64,000 nt of DNA from contig CM032122.1 in assembly GCA_018894105.1 (NCBI GenBank), positions 34,565,404 through 34,629,403 on the forward strand. The letters are read 5' to 3'. Of the stretch, positions 13,614 to 36,797 are shown piece after piece. Origin of the DNA: Jacaranda mimosifolia. Its lineage: Eukaryota > Streptophyta > Magnoliopsida > Lamiales > Bignoniaceae. The notes under the pieces are model-generated. The model had not been told where the DNA came from. It searched no databases and saw only the letters and a list, made by a program, of their open reading frames with translations. Within the stretch, counting starts at the first letter, position 1; each line of letters starts with the position of its first letter. The position numbers were made by a program, and so were the translations under genes.

Positions 13614-14014
13614 CAGCCTGTTTGGTTTTATTTCTAAATGTCATTTCCATTTTCAACAATTTCTAAAAATTGAAAAGTTAGTTCAATAGAAATTGAGATG
13701 TATTTTGGATGAAATGTTGGAAAATAATGATTATAATAGGTTGTAGGATTGAAAAGTAGGTTAATTTATATTTTTTATATTTAAAAAGATTTATTTTTTA
13801 AACTATATGTATATTTTATTAATTTAAAAATAATAGTGAGTAACTTTAATTTGAATTTGATTGATGTGTAATATGATGATAGAGTATGCTTAAAAATGAG
13901 TTTTGGAAGAAAATGTGTACTTTTTCTTAAAAAAGATATGAAAAAGTGTGTGTTTTCAATTTTCATTCCACATGAAAATGAAAAGGGGGCTTGGAAATGA
14001 AACCAAACACCCTG
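13614..14014. mobile_element. Fold-back MITE, PIF/Harbinger-like
   Basis: The left end CAGCCTGTTTGGTTTTATTT and the reverse-complemented right end CAGGGTGTTTGGTTTCATTT form an inverted repeat that stays similar for about 40 bp. Both flanks are TGA (13611-13613 and 14015-14017), a possible 3-bp target duplication. Length is 401 bp with no coding capacity. Superfamily assignment rests on the GTTTGGTTT-type end and the 3-bp duplication and is tentative. Confidence 0.6.
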
Positions 14015-14628
14015 TGAGTTTTTGGGAGAAAACTTGAAAAAAAATATCAATTGTTTGTTTATGTTTTGAGAAAATAGGAAAAATGGATTGAAAATAATTT
14101 GTTTGTTTGTTAATATTTTGGTGAGGGGACAACTTTTACTGTAGATGTCAAATCAGTTACTTTTTTGTTGGGTTTGTATGAAGAAATTATTTTTTTATGT
14201 AATGTGTATACATATATATATATACTTTGATGGTGTGTATATATATATATATACTTCAGTGTTAGGTAGGGTCAAAGTAGGGTTAGGGTAGTGTGTAGGG
14301 TATTTTTGAGATTGAATTCCGATGATTTTTTGAGTATAAATTTTTTGTGTTTTGAAAAAATAATTAAAAAATATGTATATTTTTTGGATTGTTTTGGGAG
14401 TTGGAAATTTTTTTCCCAAAATGCTAGTGACACACCCGTAGTTTTCTTTTTCTAGCTTAAAAAAACAAAAAAAAAACAAAAAAAAACGAAGAGAAACTAA
14501 TAAAGAGGAAGGGGAGAGAAATAAAAGAAAAATAAAAAAGGGAGAAGATAAAATATATTTCTGGTTATGAGCGTGCTGTGTGCTGAGAAAATGAAGTCCA
14601 AATAACCAACGGTCCCTGGGCAACAGAA

Positions 14629-17454
14629 ATGGCTTCTTCTCTCTCCCATTGTTTCAATGCTTCAATCTGCCCTCTTAAGCACAAACCTTTTAATCCTAAA
14701 CCCTTTGAAACTCCTCTAATTATTCCACTTCTTAAAACAACAACTCCTCCCAGATTCTCCTCTACACAGACCAGAGCCACTCTTGATGATAAGGGCCAAA
14801 TCTCCACCACTCCATCAGTTCTTGTTCAGGAACAAAAACGACCCAACAAGGTATTATTGCTTTTTTTTTTTCTCATTGTATACAAAATCGATGGTTTTGC
14901 TTTATTACCCAAATTAAAGTTCTTGGTGCCTTTATTTTTGGTGAGATTGCTTGGGGGGTTTTCTTGTTTCCCTTTTTGGAGTCTAATTTTATCAGTTAAT
15001 TAGCTCTTACAAAAGTTATTTGATTTCATATATCTCTCCATTAGAACGAAAAAACTGAATTGTTAACCAAATTGTGTTTTGAATTCCCTGTCTTTCTTGT
15101 CTGAACAGGTTGTAAGTATAAAGAGTGAAGTCCAAGACATGGAGAATCATTTTATGAAAACACTGCTTTCTACAAGCTTGAGAATGTTGTCTTTTAATTT
15201 TATGCTAGACTTGCTTTTTATTCTTGAGCAAAGAGGATCCTTTACTGAAAGAAATGTCGCAAATCAGTTTTGAGATACTCAAATCATAGCCAATTGCTTA
15301 GACATGCAAGAGTATTGCACGTTTTCTCTCCAAACATTTCAATTTTCGAAAAACAGGCATCCTATTTGGAGCTTGAATTCCAAAGGATTGGACTTGAATT
15401 TGGTACTATAAATGTTGTTAGGAATTATTTAGTAAAAGAATAACTCTGAAGGAAAAATTGGCTTACTCAAGCAAAAACTTAAGTGATCTTAAGAAAGTTG
15501 TTTGCCTGCAACTGATGTCAGCCATTTTTGCTGCAGCTAATGGTTTTAGAACAGATTTCTGGGATTTTCTGAAAATTCCTAGTTGCTGTTTAAGAAACAT
15601 TTTAGGATGGAATATTTGGGAAGTAGGAAACTAAAAAGGCTCACTCTTACATTGCATTGAGATATGAAAGGAGCTTGGTTGACAAATTCTTAAGCTCAAA
15701 TAATATTTTATTCTTGACCATCACTTCAACAAATTCAATGTTGTTCGTATCTTAATGAAATTTAGTGCTTGATTCTTGATATAATCATGTGTTCATAGGA
15801 AATAACCTGAGAATTACACGAACCATGAGTGGTCATTATATCAGACTCTGTGTTAATCATCAAAAGTGAAGGTGAAATATTGGAGCTAACTCTATTTTAT
15901 GTATGGACATGAATCGTGTTTAGGAAGTTGAAGAGTCTGTACAAGTGCTTAAGAGTGCAGCCAAGACAAGAAAAGTTCCAGCAGAGGAGATTCTACAAGC
16001 TTTTTCTGTGATTGAGAAGGCAAAGCTTGATCCGTCTGGGTTTCTTGAAACTCTTGGAGGGACCAAATCACCTGGAAGGACTTGGATGCTTATATTTACT
16101 GCAGAGGTATGTGTTTAATTCCCCTTAGTTGTGCTATACTTGGGCTTTTATTAGTTCTGTGTTTGCTTTATTTTTACATTCATTTCTTGTCTTTTTTGTG
16201 CTGATAAATGTGCTTATTTGCAGAAAAATTTAAAAAGCGGCAAATACTTTCCAATTACAGCAGTTCAAAGATTTGATGCAGCTGTGAGCTTCCTGACTCG
16301 TTAGCTTATTTATTATGTTCTCTGTAACTGAAATGAAAATTCTTCGAATGAAAATTACTTTTATAGATGAACCACTTCTTCTGGCACTCTTCTGGATTGG
16401 TATCATTACCTCTTTTGCAGTGGAACTTTCCTTCTGCCCACTTATAGATGCAATTCTTGCTCTGAATTCTGTGTTTAATTACAGAGAAACAAGGCAAAAA
16501 CTGAATAGGAAGCACATATTTCTACATTCTTGAATATTTTTACTCCAAATATGTCCAAAATCTAGAGTACCAAATACAGAAGTTTTGGCTAATGTAATCG
16601 ATAAATAAATTTGCTCTTCATCAGAATGTTGCTTGAATGATGGACTAGGATTTGCATGCATGTATTCCTTCAGCTTTTCATTTTTTGTCAAATTATTTTC
16701 AGTGAGCTGTCAGAATTTTATTCAACTTCAATTATTGCCTGCTTTAAGCATACTTTTATAGAAAAGGGATGACCTTTGATATGTTGTGGTTAAGCAATCA
16801 GACCCCAAGGCATAAAAAGGAAGGCAAAACAGTAATTTCCAATAAATAATGGACACATGAGAAGTTGAAACTGAGAAACCAGATACCATAAGCTAAAAAT
16901 TTCAGGGAAATTATTTTTCATGTGGCAGTAGGGGACTTCTGTGTATGTTCTCCTGCAATGCACCCTATCTGACTAAGAATTTCCTTGTGGTAGGAGAGAA
17001 CACCTGGAAAGTTGATTTTCCGAGAAGTCTCGCCCCTTTTGCTTTTCAACACATTTTAATCCTAATAAATCAAAAAAAATAATTGCTGTATGTTGTCTCA
17101 TTGTTACATGCTTCAATATATATGTTTTACTAAAGGTGGATGATACATTTTCACTTGATATTTTAGGGAAAGAGGATTGAGAATGGGGTTTATCTTGGGC
17201 CTCTTGGGTGTTTGACCTTTGAAGGCAGGTTTTCATGGAAGAAAAGAATACTTGCATTCATATTTGAGAGGATCCGGATAAAAATTGGACCTCTCGACCC
17301 ATTTGAGATTAGTTTCAAAGGAAAAGATGAAAGGGAGCCTGGAAATAAGGATCCATTCTTTATTTGGTTCTATATTGATGAGGAAATTGCTGTTGCCCGC
17401 GGTAGAAGTGGAGGAACTGCATTCTGGGTCCGCTGTCAACGCATTGCCTCCTAA
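14629..17454 (+). CDS. Predicted plastid-targeted protein, PAP/fibrillin-like (250 aa)
   Basis: Four exons join in frame: 14629-14850, 15924-16106, 16224-16283 and 17167-17454, all with GT/AG introns, giving 250 aa. The first about 50 residues are rich in Ser, Thr, Pro and basic residues with almost no acid (MASSLSHCFNASICPL), as expected of a chloroplast transit peptide. The mature part begins with a helical segment (EVEESVQVLKSAAKTRKVPA), then GGTKSPGRTWMLIFTAE, YFPITAVQRFDAAGKRIENG and a C-terminal WFYIDEEIAVARGRSGG. The W-x-L-I-F-T pattern and the closing I-A-R-G-R-G-G pattern recall the lipocalin-like PAP/fibrillin fold, but I cannot place it in a numbered fibrillin group. The function is unknown; a thylakoid or plastoglobule role is inference. 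Confidence 0.8.
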
Positions 17455-17974
17455 TGCTTTCTCATTTGTGTTTATACTTCTATATGTCTTGCTGTATAGA
17501 TATAACCTGCTATGTTGCATATATCTTTTATGAAAATTTTTGCATTGTAGCAAGAAGAGAAGTGTAAATATGTAAGAACAATATTTTTCTACAGTTGCCT
17601 CGTTTAATCTCTTTTTGATTGGTTTCATTTCTTCTTACATGTTATGTGTCTGATCTGAGAGACGTAGATTGTGAATCTTAAGGATTAAGCCCTCCTTTAT
17701 AATGTTCATATGATGAAAAATGATGTGGTAGTCACTACCAGTTGCAAAGCATTCTTGTTCCTCTGTTGAATAAAAAAGAAATGGTGATTCAGTGGAGAAA
17801 ATCCAGTTGAGGGATGTGCTGTACCATATGAGGTAATTAACTACAAATTTGAAATTTGGCAATCTTATTTCCATCCTTCCCGCACAGTATATAAGTTTTA
17901 CAAATCAATACACACACAAAGACACCAACAAGATGGAACTAAATGTTGCATAGAATTTTCCATGCGATGAAATA

Positions 17975-19130
<1,156 letters not shown>

Positions 19131-19342
19131 TTATTTCTGAATATATGGAAACCTCTTTCTTGGCCAGTACTCGGTGGATATCCAAAGAAAATTCCGAGGC
19201 TGTCTGCTTCATAGATAGTCGTTTTTGACTTTGTAAAGCCAAAAAAGGATGAAAGAAAGAATAAAAAGACATATTATAAGATCAAGTTGTGATTTGAAGA
19301 TTAATATAATGTGTAGATTTCAGTTTTTTGGTGAGGAAACAC

Positions 19343-19720
19343 TAGCCGTTTGGATATGTTTTAATTTTTATTTTCTGTTTTCTGTCATTTTTAAAAGTTA
19401 AGATTTTTGGAAATGAAAATGAAATTGTATTTGGATATTTTGTCCGAATATAATGATTAGAGTAGACATAAACTTGAAAACTTAGATGATTTACATTATT
19501 TTAATATTTTTAATAATTTTAAAAATAATAATGTGCACTTTATATCAAATAAAATTTTAATTTAATTGATTCGATAATAGGATGACGGTGTAGGTTTAGG
19601 AGAAACTGAAAATGAAAGTAAGAAATATTTTTATGTGAATATGGATAGAAATGGGTAAATTTCAATTTTCAAATAATAAAAATATTGAAAATGGAGTCTA
19701 AAATGAAACCAAACAAGCTA
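19343..19720. mobile_element. Fold-back MITE related to the 13.6-kb element
   Basis: The left end TAGCCGTTTGGATATGTTTT and the reverse-complemented right end TAGCTTGTTTGGTTTCATTT form an inverted repeat resembling the ends of the element at 13614-14014. Length is about 378 bp and AT-rich with no frame. It lies about 250 bp upstream of the GST start codon, where it could affect the promoter. No convincing target duplication was found. Confidence 0.5.
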
Positions 19721-20170
19721 TTATTTTGTACTTTGGAACTTTATTTTATGACCTTCATTTCATTGACTAGTGCCCATAACACAAGTTCTCTTACCGAAGA
19801 CTAAATGACAGTCCAAACATGTAGATGAACCTTTTGTTGATATTGGGGGCACCTAGTGGGATGCCTCCTCACAGCACACAAACATGTAAATGAAATACAT
19901 CAGACTATATGGTGGTCATTATGTTCAACACCTCAGCTAACCAGCACAATAATGTGTACATGCAGACGTAGACCTCGTCTATGCAACCGAGTCAACCTTG
20001 TACTACATTTGAACAACAAAGGTTCAAACACAAACTCCATCCCATTTCATTAGATTATTGTGAGTAGTACTAGGTGTCAAACATAACACAAATGACGGAG
20101 GAGGAAAGCATAGAATACATTGAGAAATATCATGACATAAAAGTTAAACAAACATTCAAATGCAAAAACA

Positions 20171-20320
20171 CTAGCTTATTGTTATTAGAAAAATTTAGAA
20201 GACATTCAAAATATGATCGTCTTAAATTGCATGTTAGATTCAATACTAGCTTATTGTTATTAGAAAAATTCAGAAGACACTTAAAATATGGCCGTCTTAA
20301 ATTACATGTCAAACTCACTA
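20171..20320 (+). repeat. 75-bp tandem duplication
   Basis: A 75-bp unit starting CTAGCTTATTGTTATTAG at 20171 is repeated directly from 20246 with few differences. Because 75 is a multiple of three, a small open frame (20074-20358) runs through both copies and encodes a duplicated SLLLLEKFRRH motif. Nothing else supports a real gene: there is no known domain, no codon bias and no splice partner. Confidence 0.7.
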
Positions 20321-20359
20321 ACATATTTCACAATACATTCATAGTAATTTTTAAATAAG

Positions 20360-21411
20360 AAGCTTTGAGATCAAACCATTATTCATACCAGGGAAATGAA
20401 CATCAAAATATGATAATGAATTCATGATTTGATTTTAGCGATCAAGATTTTTTCAGCAAATGGAAGCACAAATGAAGAAAAATGAAGTGGGCATGGAGTT
20501 GCAACTTTCCTCTAGCCGGTAATAGTGTAAATTCGACCTATATATCTACCGAACTCATTGGTTTTTGGTCATTAAAAAATGAGCAAAATGGGTCTCATAG
20601 TGTATATTGTATTTTCTGGGGGAATAAAAGGTTATTGAATCGTTGTTAAGATGATTCTATAGTCGGTAAGTAATTTTTGCTATCAGTGAATTCACCTAAT
20701 ATTATTCTTTTTTTTTTGGCAAATGAAAATGGAGAGTGGCTTTAGGTTTTATCCTCATTAGAGGTAAATTTCTGGTGTAGTGATCATCACTTAGATCTAT
20801 TTCTTTCATCCCTCTCACCCCTCTTTTCTCAAATTTTTTTTTTCTTCCTATAAATCACTTGAAAAAGCCCACCAAACTTGTTTTTCACATAAAAAAGTTA
20901 GTAAAATAGATGCCATCTAGTAACACCCGAATTTCTTATTTTTACTAATGGTTGCAGCATATTCGATACGCATGCTTAAAAATATATAAAGTTAAAACTT
21001 TTATTTATTTTTTATGATATTATATTTTTAAATTATTTAAATATAATTATTTGAATGTATTATATGAAATGGCATAGTTATAGAAAAATTAGAAGAAGTA
21101 AAGTTGAAGGGAAAAGAAATAATATAATTTAAAGAAGGTGGACGCTGCTTAACACACTGCGCTCCAGCATCCAGCCCCACTTTCCGTTCCCAAAGACATT
21201 GTATATCTTCACATTTTTTCTTCCTTGGGTTTTGATTCACAACTTTATATACACAGAAAAAGGAAAAACCCCACCGAAATTCAGGTTTCATTTGTTAATT
21301 CTTTTCCAAGGATGAAAACTTTCGTATAATTCAGAATTTGAATGCCAAACCCTTTAACGGAAAACTAAATCCTGAAAAAAGTGGGATTAGAGAAAGAAAA
21401 ATTAAAGAAGA
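20360..21411. promoter_or_regulatory. Intergenic region and 5' leader of the CDKD gene
   Basis: No coding signal is seen. The last 150 bases before the ATG at 21412 are an unspliced-looking purine-rich leader. No unambiguous TATA box was chosen. The preceding 800 bases are AT-rich with no recognised element. Confidence 0.4.
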
Positions 21412-30822
<9,411 letters not shown>

Positions 30823-31664
30823 CTTGTGGACAAGTATGTCTGATTTTTTAACAAATTTTTGTGGCGCGAGTCATTGCTACTAGAGGTTTGTGAAGACCCT
30901 CCTGGAAGATATTTCTCATTAAACTCCAAATCATGATTAGTTTTCTGATTTCATGGTTAATCTTAGTGGTTATTTTTGTCCATTCCCAGGATTGCAGAGA
31001 CTGATGAATTCACTAGCTGAACCGATGTTAACCAAGAGAATGTGGCCCCATAACTAAACCAATAAAAATGTGTGCAATATTATATTTGATCATTTATTGA
31101 CGGTATGCATGTTGAGGATCCAACATACAAGTTCTATATTCATGTATTTGAGTTGTGAGAGAAACGAAAAATTGCTTCTGGATTATTGTGATACGAACAG
31201 CTTCGGAGAAGACATATTGAATGCATGTATACGAATTCTTTTGCTAAAGCTAGGAAGGTGTTGAACATTTTGTGTTATTCTATGTGATACCCCATATGAC
31301 AGTTAAGGTGCTGCTTTTCCTAATTTTAATGAAGATTAAGCAATTGATTCTTTAGCTTTCTCACTCATTTTCACTGTAACATGTTTCTGTGTCCATTTGC
31401 GCAACATTTGAACCAATTAGCTAAATGCATTTTACTGTATGTGGGAGCCTTCACACTCCATGGCCGTGCTGCACAGATTTTCTTACATCTACTATTCTGC
31501 ATAAATATATCAGTCTGAAAACATGCGGAGAAATCTGTCTTCAAAAGCTGGAAAGTCCGGTGCATCCATTGTTCACCCTGGACGCATTATCATTTCAGTA
31601 AAATACCTGTTTTCAAATGTTTTTCTAGAACTTCCTAACTGCAGACGGGTGTAGGATTATCCCT
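30823..31664. other. Convergent 3' regions of the CDKD and MATE genes
   Basis: The two genes end facing each other, 842 bp apart. The interval holds their 3' untranslated regions and no further coding signal. Frames at 31070-31264 and 31371-31565 show no motif. Confidence 0.6.
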
Positions 31665-34600
31665 TCAAGATAGTATCTTCACAGGAATTGTGGAGTCATA
31701 GACTCTCTCTTTGGCCTTCTTTGCCTGAGCAAACAAGAGAATTTTGAGTTGGACAGCAAACAATAAAAACATAAATGATTTAAAAAACACGAAGAATTTA
31801 GAGGCTACAATATGTTTTTACTTTCTATTTTTAATTTTTAAAATTTGAAAAGGTAGCTAGAGATAATGAGTTTATATTTGGATAGATTATCTGAAAAGTG
31901 AAGATTGTATACGGTTTAATAGTTTGTAGGTGGAGAGATGTAGTAACAGTGAAAATAGAAAGAGAAGATATGTAAAGAACTGAAAGAAATATTCGTTATT
32001 GGGGAATATATTTTGAAATACCAAAGGGTTGAAATTTTGATGAAAATAGGGCAAGTTGTTGATAAATCATTTTTAAATAGTGAAAATGAATTTAAAAACA
32101 AATCCAGACGGCATGTTAGGAGGAGAAGAAGTTGGATGACATTCAAGATTGAAGCAATGCTTACTTCGTGTTCCCAGTTAGTTCGTAATGCGATGACAGA
32201 AAGGCAGACCACTTGCACTAGCAGAGCACACAGAATTCCTGACCACAGACCCTACAGGATAAAAAGTCACATTCAATATTATTAAGGGAAATCAAGAGTG
32301 AAAAGATACAAGCTATCCTTTGAGATCTTCATTACCTTTCCTCCTATGTGGAAAACAAAAGCTAACAAGATAGCCACAGGAATGCCCACAAGATAATATG
32401 ATCCAAGATTGATAAACGCTCCAATCTTCTGCCACCCACATCCCCTAACAGTTCCTATACATATAAACAAGCATATAAATCAACTGCATCGGGGCGTGGA
32501 ATAAGATCTCCAATCTTGATTAATTCTACCTGAAAGAACACACTGAAGCCCATCCATGAAGTTAGATGTAGCAAGAATTGGCATCATCGTGGCTACATAT
32601 CTGACTACTTCTATATCATTGCCGTAAGCATATCCCCATATGTTTCGTATTAATAACAGAACCAGCCCGACTAAAATGCCCTCACTGATAGCCAGGACGA
32701 ACACCACACCCACGGCTAACTGTGCTGCTCGAGGATTCCCAGCCCCCAGTTCATTTGAGACTCGTGTGCTACATTTAAAAGAAGTAACAATATGTATTAG
32801 CAGTCATAGCACTGAATGTCAGAATTTATACTCAGAGATTATCACTTTTGTATTTCAGTTATTGTGACAAAAGAAGGCATATTTGAAGATGAGAAGCATT
32901 CGATTGTGTAAAATGCTTCAAAATTGTTTTCTTGGTATGATTGTGAAGCAAACTTGTAGCGTAACTGACCTCACAGCACCGCTGAGCCCAAACGGGATCA
33001 TCCAAACTGTTGAAGCTGTATTCAGGCTGAAGACAAAATATTACTTTGAGTTAGCACAAGAAGTAAAATTCTCAGTTCAAATAATGATTTACAAATACAC
33101 AAATTAAAGGGAATAGGAAGTCACAAGTCTAACCCGATAGAGAGAACAGAGGTTTCTAACTCAGGATTTGGAAGAAGACCAGAAAGTAGAACCATCAATT
33201 CAAAAGACCATCCTTCCAGGCTGTTTAAATTCCCAAAATAAACTTCCTTAGCATCTTATTATATGATAAGAACAATCAAATCACAATACAGGTAGATTTG
33301 AAATTTGGCCAGATTTTGAATGGGAGCGGAAAGGATACTCACCAGACCATGACGGCTGAAGGGATGGCAAGTCTGAGAAAGTTAGGGACATTGTGTAGGG
33401 CCTCTTTTGAAAACCCTGTCCAAGTTTTTGAGCAAGAACCAGAAAATTTGATGTAAAGAAACAACAGAAAAGCATTCATCCAGTAAGAGATAGAATTCGA
33501 CACTGCAGCTCCTCTGATACCAAGTCCAGACTTGAACACAAGAGTCCAGCATAATAATAAGTGCAACAAAGTGGTGATTCCTGAACTTATCATCATTGGG
33601 AAGACGACATTTTGTGTTTGCAAGAATCTGACTTGGCATTGTAGTATGCCATAACCAAAAACACTAGGAATCATAAAGCGAGCATAAAGTCCAGCTTCTT
33701 TGGATATTTGAGGATCTTGGCCTAGTGCTGCCAGGATGGAACCAGTGTTTGCCCAGATAACGGCAAGGGGTATGCAAACAAGTAAAAGAACCAGCATGGC
33801 TCTCTGCATGTGTATTCCGAGCATATGATATTGCTTAGCTCCATAAGATTGACCACATAATGTGTCTAATGCACTTGCCATGCCCATCTGGAGCAACGAC
33901 AGATTTGAGAATTAAGACCAACGTAGATGCAAGATAATGTTCACATCATTTTACAGCTGAATTAAGTTCAAATCACCACAGCAGGGTATAAATCCATAGT
34001 GACCCTTTTGACATGTCTGAAGATATCAAATTCTTGCTTTAAACTTGGTACTTGTAAACCATTCCCAGTATTAAGCTAGAAAGGGAGATGCCATGCTGTG
34101 CTCTCACTTTTTTTTCTTCAGTCTTGACAAATATGCTTATGTAAAATGGTGACGTGAATAAATTGAAAATCACCAAGACTAACATCAAAATACAGATCTT
34201 TATGATGATTGTAAGATCACAAAGAAAAAGGGCTTGTAAGATCTTTATAAGTATAAAGAGACTAAAACTACTTGTACCATATAACAAGGGTCAAAGGAAG
34301 CCAAAATGGATGGATGGATTTATATTATTTTCCTATGAACAGGATTTAAAGAAAATTTCACACACATACACACAGTCTGCATATACATGATATATATGAG
34401 GAATTTCTTGGCAGATGTATAGAAAATAATTCAAGGGTCGAAGCAAACTGCTCACCAACAAGCTAAAACCGGTAACAGAGGCAAAGGAGGTGGCCAATGA
34501 AGCACCAGAAAGAGCCAATTCTCCCAAATGGCCCACAAACATAACTGAGATTAGCTGCAAAGAAAACTGCAACAGAGACACCAAAACCAAAGGCCCCGCC

Positions 34601-34737
34601 AGCCACAACTGCTTCCTCAGTTCCTCAAAGATTACATCTTTTCCATCGAAAGTTGAACCATTTTCATGTGTGATTTTTTCTGGGCTTTGAATCAGTGGTG
34701 CATTGAGAGAGGATGCATTTTCTTCATCTCTGTCCAT
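31665..34737 (-). CDS. MATE/DETOXIFICATION efflux transporter (491 aa)
   Basis: Eight minus-strand exons join in frame: 34737-34456, 33887-33343, 33220-33134, 33026-32970, 32768-32530, 32454-32336, 32251-32165 and 31724-31665, giving 491 aa, typical for plant DTX proteins. After an acidic N-terminus, family blocks follow in order: [148 protein letters not shown] and GGKGLWSGI. Twelve hydrophobic segments are implied. MATE proteins are cation-coupled antiporters exporting toxins, alkaloids, flavonoids or organic acids across the plasma or vacuolar membrane; the substrate cannot be read from sequence. All introns have GT/AG borders. Confidence 0.93.
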
Positions 34738-36150
34738 TTTTTGTCGCCTGTCTTTTTCTCCTCACACCAACCCGGCCACGTTCAAGAGAGAAAAATCATT
34801 CAAAGATATATAGATGAATCTTTTGATGCCGTATAGAAAGCAGAAACTCTTGTTATTGTTAGAGGTACTGACGAGTTTCCTGTGAATGCCTGCAAAGCCT
34901 TTTGTCGACACACTGTCGAGAAATTCATGTGACCTTTGAAATGATTGAGAAAGGAAGTTACGGTGCAGGAGAACCGTGTAAGAAATTTCTTGGAGGGATG
35001 CACATTTTGTCTTAATCTTTTTTGTGGAGAAACTGAAAGGGATCGGCGGCGCCCGTATGATTGACCGCAAGTTGTCACACAAATGTCGGACGCATTCCTT
35101 GGCTTGGTAGGAATACGATTACGACAGTAACAAATTTTTAAAATGTAATATTTGTGTAAATAAAAAAATAAAATATAAATTTAATAAATTAGATTATATC
35201 GTCTGAAGTATCGTATAACTATTATTTTAAAAAATATATATTATACTTCAACAATTTATTTTGTTAGCATTTCGTCAATCGATAATAGTCATTGGACAAT
35301 TCTTTTGATACTATCCAAGAAGATGTTCGACTTTTCAAAAATTTAAGATGATATCTGAATGTATTTTTCAAAGTTTGTATTTAATTTTTTTATTTACACA
35401 TACATATAAAAAAATTTAAAATTTGAACTATATTATCTAATGTATGATTTAATTGTTATTCTAAAAAAAATTATACTATGCTCCGATAATTTATTATGTT
35501 TAGCATTTCATCAAATGATGCGAGTTATTGGAGAATTTTGGTGCTCCGTCTTTTAAAAATTTAAGATGATATTTGGATATATTTTTGGAGAATGAAGATG
35601 ATGTTAAAGATAGTTGATTTTAAAAAAATTTAAGTTTATAAGGGATCCACTTTCTTGATCAATTTTCAGAATTTTAAACCCCAATTACGAAGTATTGTTC
35701 GATTTCACAGTATTTGAGAACATATTTTGAAAATAAATTTTGGTAAAATATTTAGAGAAAATAATATATATTTTCCGTTGTTTTGGAGACTATCCAAATA
35801 TTGTTTGATGGAAGAAAGTTACATAAGTTTTGATGTTTCGTTTTGTAATGGGAAAATTTTGTTGTGATGAAATAATTATTTTTCCCTGTTAAGCTGTGTA
35901 AAGCAATATTTTATATTATTATTTATTTCATTACATATTATAATGATTAGATGTCTATATTGATATTAATACTTATATATAAAATATTCTTACTAATTAA
36001 TATAAAGAATATATTTATATAAATTTGGTTTTCAAAACAATGCTTTTACCAATTTATCTTTCATGAATTTTATAATATTGATTGCATTGTATTGAAGACA
36101 ACATGACTTTATATATTGGTGCACGAGAAAGAGCAGACATATTTTTTTAC
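34738..36150. other. Upstream region of the MATE gene, then AT-rich sequence
   Basis: The first 350 bp are more mixed in composition and probably hold the 5' leader and promoter of the minus-strand MATE gene. From 35.1 kb the sequence is AT-rich. A degenerate direct repeat (shared AGCATTTC-TCAA and AAATTTAAGATGATAT words) is spaced by 219-236 bp between 35.2 and 35.6 kb. No gene is seen. Confidence 0.5.
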
Positions 36151-36219
36151 ATATAAAATGTAAATCAATATTTTTTTTAATTCTTTTAGTGGCTTGATTT
36201 TTTCTACTATTTAGACTAA

Positions 36220-36293
36220 TTAAAATGACGGGATTTGAACCTGTGCATGGTGGGTTTACAATTTACTGCCTTGATTCATTTGGTTACATCCGC
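36220..36293 (-). pseudogene. trnH: Decayed organellar trnH-GUG copy A
   Basis: The minus strand reads GCGGATGTAACCAAATGAAT then CAAGGCAGTAAATTGTAAAC and later GGTTCAAATCCCGTC. This aligns along about 74 nt with the plastid trnH-GUG as I recall it (plant mitochondria carry a plastid-derived copy too). Nearly all differences are G to A on the tRNA strand, the mark of cytosine deamination. The anticodon GTG has become GTA and the acceptor 3' side is lost, so it is not a functional tRNA. It is a nuclear insertion of organelle DNA. Confidence 0.8.
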
Positions 36294-36396
36294 CCCTCTA
36301 CTACTTATATTTAAATTATTTTAACTTCAAAATAATAAATTATTTTAATTTTATTCATATAAAAAGTAAATCAATATTTTTTAATTCTTTTAGTGG

Positions 36397-36406
36397 CTTC
36401 ATTTTT
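36397..36406. repeat. Left target-site duplication of the MULE
   Basis: CTTCATTTTT here is repeated exactly at 48992-49001 on the other side of the element. A 9-bp reading (TTCATTTTT) is also possible, within the usual 8-11 bp range for Mutator-like elements. Confidence 0.85.
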
Positions 36407-36545
36407 GGGGAACTTATTAAAAAGTACCAAAACTACTTTCAAAATTTGTGTTCAGTCCCCAATTAAAAACTTATAGTGCAAACTCCCTAGTTTTAATAAA
36501 AGTTTAGAGATTACTCCCTAGCCACTTGATTTGACACAAATGCCC
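36407..36545 (+). repeat. Left terminal inverted repeat of the MULE
   Basis: About 140 bp resemble the reverse complement of the right end at roughly two thirds identity. Shared words in order are CTACTTT, TCAGTCCCCA, AAACTC, AAAAGTT, ATTACTCCC and CCCTT. The ends are much more diverged than in classical Mutator elements. Confidence 0.75.
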
Positions 36546-36797
36546 TTAAGTATCATATTTTTCCTTGTTTTTTCAAGCAAACAGTAAACCCTACAAACGC
36601 TCGTTACCAGAAACAGAAAGAACAGAAAAAATTGCAACAAGCGGGAAACGAGAACAACGTTAGAGCCAAACGCCACTAACCCGACAACTGCATTGTCTTC
36701 TTCTCTTTTTATTTTCATCATTTTCGGATTCCATCTTCTTCTCAGTTCCTTCTCAGTTGCTTCTGTGTTTCCTTTTTTTTTTTTTTTTTCCCCGACA

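Larger units (their letters stand above)
36163..36406. repeat. Tandem duplication of an organelle-derived segment (left part)
   Basis: The sequence GTAAATCAATATTTTTT then AATTCTTTTAGTGGCTT occurs at about 36163 and again at about 36366. Copy A continues with TTTTTTCTACTATTTAGACT and a trnH-like block. Copy B is interrupted at 36406 by the MULE and resumes at 48992 with TTTTTTCTACTACTTAGACT and a second trnH-like block. The unit is therefore about 200 bp, duplicated before the MULE arrived. Confidence 0.8.

Noticed and set aside
15110..15112. Possible 3-nt micro-exon (CAG GTT GTAAGT) in intron 1 of the plastid-protein gene
   Set aside because: Exon 1 and exon 2 already join in phase 0; a 3-nt exon is possible but has no support beyond chance splice-like words.
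36220..36293. Functional tRNA-His gene
   Set aside because: The anticodon is changed, stems carry mismatches and the acceptor 3' half is missing.
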